Part shown: in pieces, positions 4,474 to 6,492 of the stretch
Numbering within the stretch: position 1 is the stretch's first letter
Layout of the letters: the number at the start of each line of letters is the position of its first letter
Assembly (NCBI GenBank): GCA_902491625.1
Contig: CABUIO010000047.1
Coordinates: 1 to 6,492 of the forward strand
DNA length: 6,492 nt
From: an uncultured Porphyromonadaceae bacterium
GTDB taxonomy: Bacteria > Bacteroidota > Bacteroidia > Bacteroidales > Muribaculaceae
Direction of reading: 5' to 3'
Notes under the pieces: model-generated
Told to the model about the DNA's origin: nothing
Seen by the model: the letters and a program-made list of their open reading frames with translations, nothing else
Database searches by the model: none
Position numbers and translations under genes: made by a program

Positions 4474-6348
4474 TCAGAATCTCCATTCGAGTCCGGCCAT
4501 CACTGTGGCGCGCGGCATCGGGAAGCCGTAGTTGATCTGGTAGCGCGTGGCTGTGAGATTCTCACCTTTCACAAAGATGGTCAGCGGCTTGCTGAGATTG
4601 AAGGTGTAGGCCGCACGCGCGTTCAGAAGCGTGTAGTTCTCTTTCGTCTCCTCGGTGTTGAGGCCGAATATGCTCATCACGTCGAGGGAGAACTGCCAGC
4701 GTCCGGGCGTGTAGGCCACTTCGCCGAAAATCTTGTTTTTCGGCGCGGCGACGATGCGTGTGGCCGTGTGGAGATAGGCATAGTTGGCCGTCACGGACCA
4801 GTCGGAATCGATGTCGTAGGTGGCGTCGATCTCGAAGCCCTTGTTGATGAAGCGTCCGGAGTTGACGTTGCGGGGAGCTCCGTCGACCATCACGGTCTGA
4901 ATCATGTTGTCGCCGTTGATGTAATAGAGCGACAATCCGGCGTTGAGTTTGCCGCCGAGCAGCCACTGTCGCAGCTCGACCTCGTAGCTGTCCATCGATT
5001 CCGGCACAAGGTCGGGATTGCGCGGTGCATACATATAGAGCTCGCGGATCGTCGGGGAACGGAAACCGCGGCCGTAGCTGAATTTCATGCGGCTTGCCGG
5101 AAGCGGACGCAGGATGAATCCGGCCTGCGGCACCCATTCGTTGCCGAACTGCGAGGAATGTTCCAGACGCACTCCGGCGTTGAGGCTCAGGCGCTCGCTC
5201 CAGAATGCCTGCTGCATCATGGCGTAGCCGCCGATCTCGTTGACATGGCGGTCGACGATCGGCGACTCCGTGCCGTCGGTCTTATCGGTGTTGTAGGCGC
5301 GCCCTCCCCAGTGCTTGAAGTCGACGCCAAGGCTCAGGTCGTTGCCGGTCCACGGACGGACGGTCTGATAGAGCGTCACGCCCATGTTGTAGTCCTTGGA
5401 ATGAAACAGATACGTGCGCGGAAGGTTGTGGCTGTCCAGACCGTCGTCAATGTCGTGCTTTCCCCAGTTGTAATAGGCCTGCAGACCTCCCGACGAGATG
5501 TCGTAGCGGTTCTTGACGAAGAATGAAGCCGTGGTGCGTAACTGCTTGGCCCACATACCGAGAGGCAGTTCGCGATATATGGAGCCCGGATTTTTGGCTT
5601 TGGTTTCGGTAAGCATCAGGTTGGCGCCGAGTTCCCAGTGTGTGGACAGATCGTAGCTCACCGACGCGTACTGGTTGGCGAGCCAATAGCCCATGCCCCG
5701 GCGGTTGCCGTCGCTCGACTCGTAGCTCGCGGCGGCGTAGGCGCGCAGTCCGCCGGTTTTGTAGCCTCCGCGTGCGCCGTATTTCTGTGTTCCGTAGCTG
5801 CCGCCCATCGCCCTCAGTGAGCCGGAGAAACCATCGCCCGAGGCTCGCCGGGTGATCAGATTGACCGAGCCGCCCATTGCTCCGGAGCCGTAGAGGAGCG
5901 ACGAGGGACCGCTCACGACCTCCACGCGCTGCACGTCGTTGGTAACATAAGTATCGGGGAGGGAATGGCCGAAGACGCCTGCCCACTGCGGCTGTCCGTC
6001 GATGAGGAACAGCACCTTGTTGCCGCCGCCGACACCGCGGATCGAGACCGATCCCGCGGCACCTCCGCTCACGCCGTAGCCCGCGATGCCGCGCTCCGTG
6101 ACGAACATGCCGGGAATCCGGTTCTCCAGTATCGGCAGCAGATTGCTTTCGGTGCTTTTGTCGATCACGTCGCTGGCTACAATCCTGACGTCGAGGGGAA
6201 GTAGCGGCACCGGTGCCTTTGCCGCCGACTCGATGACTACGACCTCGTCGAGCACTTTTGTCGTGTCGGCATCAGCGACATTGCCGGCAGTCGCGACTGA
6301 CGAGGCAGACAGGGAAAGGATGGATACGCAAAAAAAAGACTTATTCAT
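4474..6348 (-). CDS. TonB-dependent outer-membrane receptor
   Basis: A 624-residue receptor for TonB-energised import across the outer membrane. The ATG at 6348 is chosen because it begins a signal peptide (MNKSFFCVSI, cleavage likely after ATA, residue 21). A TTG 36 bp upstream would only add polar residues. A TonB-box-like LDEVVVIE follows (33-40). The plug runs ~45-165, with VSIRGVGGGNKVLFLIDGQP (101-120) and VEVVSGPSSLLYGSGAMGG (142-160). A beta-barrel of alternating strands fills ~175-624, with GRGFRSPTIRELYM and GENLTATRYQINYGFPMP late in the chain, and it ends in Trp-Arg-Phe, the usual BAM signal. There is no N-terminal CarboxypepD_reg-like domain and no SusD partner, so it resembles metal, siderophore, haem or cobalamin receptors more than SusC glycan porins. 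The substrate cannot be told from sequence. An eight-T run crosses codons 4-7. Its promoter and leader lie just upstream. Confidence 0.94.
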   Translation of the reverse strand: MNKSFFCVSILSLSASSVATAGNVADADTTKVLDEVVVIESAAKAPVPLLPLDVRIVASDVIDKSTESNLLPILENRIPGMFVTERGIAGYGVSGGAAGSVSIRGVGGGNKVLFLIDGQPQWAGVFGHSLPDTYVTNDVQRVEVVSGPSSLLYGSGAMGGSVNLITRRASGDGFSGSLRAMGGSYGTQKYGARGGYKTGGLRAYAAASYESSDGNRRGMGYWLANQYASVSYDLSTHWELGANLMLTETKAKNPGSIYRELPLGMWAKQLRTTASFFVKNRYDISSGGLQAYYNWGKHDIDDGLDSHNLPRTYLFHSKDYNMGVTLYQTVRPWTGNDLSLGVDFKHWGGRAYNTDKTDGTESPIVDRHVNEIGGYAMMQQAFWSERLSLNAGVRLEHSSQFGNEWVPQAGFILRPLPASRMKFSYGRGFRSPTIRELYMYAPRNPDLVPESMDSYEVELRQWLLGGKLNAGLSLYYINGDNMIQTVMVDGAPRNVNSGRFINKGFEIDATYDIDSDWSVTANYAYLHTATRIVAAPKNKIFGEVAYTPGRWQFSLDVMSIFGLNTEETKENYTLLNARAAYTFNLSKPLTIFVKGENLTATRYQINYGFPMPRATVMAGLEWRF

Positions 6349-6359
6349 GTCAATGTGAA

Positions 6360-6379
6360 TGGATGAACTTGGATGAACT
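6360..6379. repeat. Tandem 10-bp duplication in the receptor leader
   Basis: TGGATGAACT occurs twice head to tail (6360-6369 and 6370-6379), in the ~38-nt leader between the receptor promoter and its ATG. It may be a chance slippage product, or a paired binding site for a regulator acting on the mRNA or DNA. Confidence 0.7.
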
Positions 6380-6391
6380 CGCAATTTTCGA

Positions 6392-6399
6392 CAAAGGTA
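6392..6399 (-). promoter_or_regulatory. -7 promoter box of the TonB receptor gene
   Basis: TACCTTTG on the minus strand matches the Bacteroidota TAnnTTTG consensus and equals the box of the small-RNA candidate. Transcription would start near 6386, 38 bp before the ATG. No TTG stands at the usual upstream spacing, so the -33 element is weak or replaced by an activator. An expected regulator site for nutrient control was not recognised. Confidence 0.55.
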
Positions 6400-6436
6400 C
6401 TAAGAGGTTGTTTAATAATGCTTGTTAACGACAGGG

Positions 6437-6492
6437 GCGAGAATTTTGGAGCGGATTTATTCCTGAGTTGAAGGAGCATAGCGGGCTATGTG
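6437..6492. repeat. Partial second copy of the palindromic intergenic element, cut by the window edge
   Basis: This stretch aligns with the reverse complement of 1442-1496, about three quarters identical by eye. It shares GCG-AGAATTTT, GATTTA and GAAGGAG in order, then a palindromic core, CATAGC-GG-GCTATG (6477-6490). The core differs from TGTAGC-GG-GCTACA of the first copy by changes on both arms that keep the pairing. It lies upstream of the receptor promoter, as the first copy lies upstream of meaB. The other half is outside the window. Confidence 0.65.

Noticed and set aside
4768..5526. Plus-strand open frame of 252 codons opposite the receptor
   Set aside because: It is antisense to the beta-barrel coding region and has no recognisable domain. 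Other overlapping frames at 4562-5137 and 5447-5986 are likewise shadows.
6349..6492. Cobalamin riboswitch upstream of the receptor
   Set aside because: The predicted leader is only about 38 nt and no B12-box-like conserved core is visible, so there is no room for the aptamer unless transcription starts far upstream.

Overview
The window looks like chromosomal DNA of a Bacteroidales bacterium, most likely a Muribaculaceae-type gut species. The family name is inference from overall feel. The Bacteroidota assignment rests on TAnnTTTG promoter boxes, start codons without Shine-Dalgarno sequences, paired DUF1573 proteins and a short-plug TonB-dependent receptor. All five protein genes lie on the minus strand, so transcription runs right to left.

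Layout from right to left (5' to 3' for the genes). The right edge holds half of an intergenic palindromic repeat (6437-6492). Next come a promoter (6392-6399), a tandem 10-bp repeat in the leader and a 624-residue TonB-dependent outer-membrane receptor (4474-6348). After its stop there is an unusual AT-rich stretch (4262-4457) packed with short phased repeats: seven AACCAT/ATGGTT, three GAACAA and two TACAAATTT. This stretch precedes an Abi-family gene (3382-4260) with an Rx4H HEPN ribonuclease signature and visibly lower GC than its neighbours. That gene is probably a horizontally acquired antiphage or toxin-like gene.

Below the Abi gene lies a 342-bp region without a protein gene. It carries a good Bacteroidota promoter (3321-3350), then a roughly 98-nt stretch with one strong stem-loop and an intrinsic terminator. 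This is a candidate small RNA or leader RNA. A second promoter (3127-3155) serves a two-gene operon of secreted DUF1573 proteins: a 132-residue single-domain protein (2641-3039) and a 363-residue three-domain protein (1542-2633). A 197-bp imperfect palindromic element with inverted ends (1334-1530) separates them from meaB (231-1331). MeaB is the GTPase chaperone of B12-dependent methylmalonyl-CoA mutase, used in the succinate-propionate pathway. meaB ends at an intrinsic terminator (155-173), and the leftmost 150 bases hold hairpins but no supported gene.

The genes do not form one obvious pathway. MeaB and the receptor could both relate to cobalamin, but nothing in the receptor sequence proves its substrate. 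The parts most worth a second look are the repeat array upstream of the Abi gene, the small-RNA candidate, and the palindromic intergenic repeat, whose two copies differ by paired changes that keep the palindrome.
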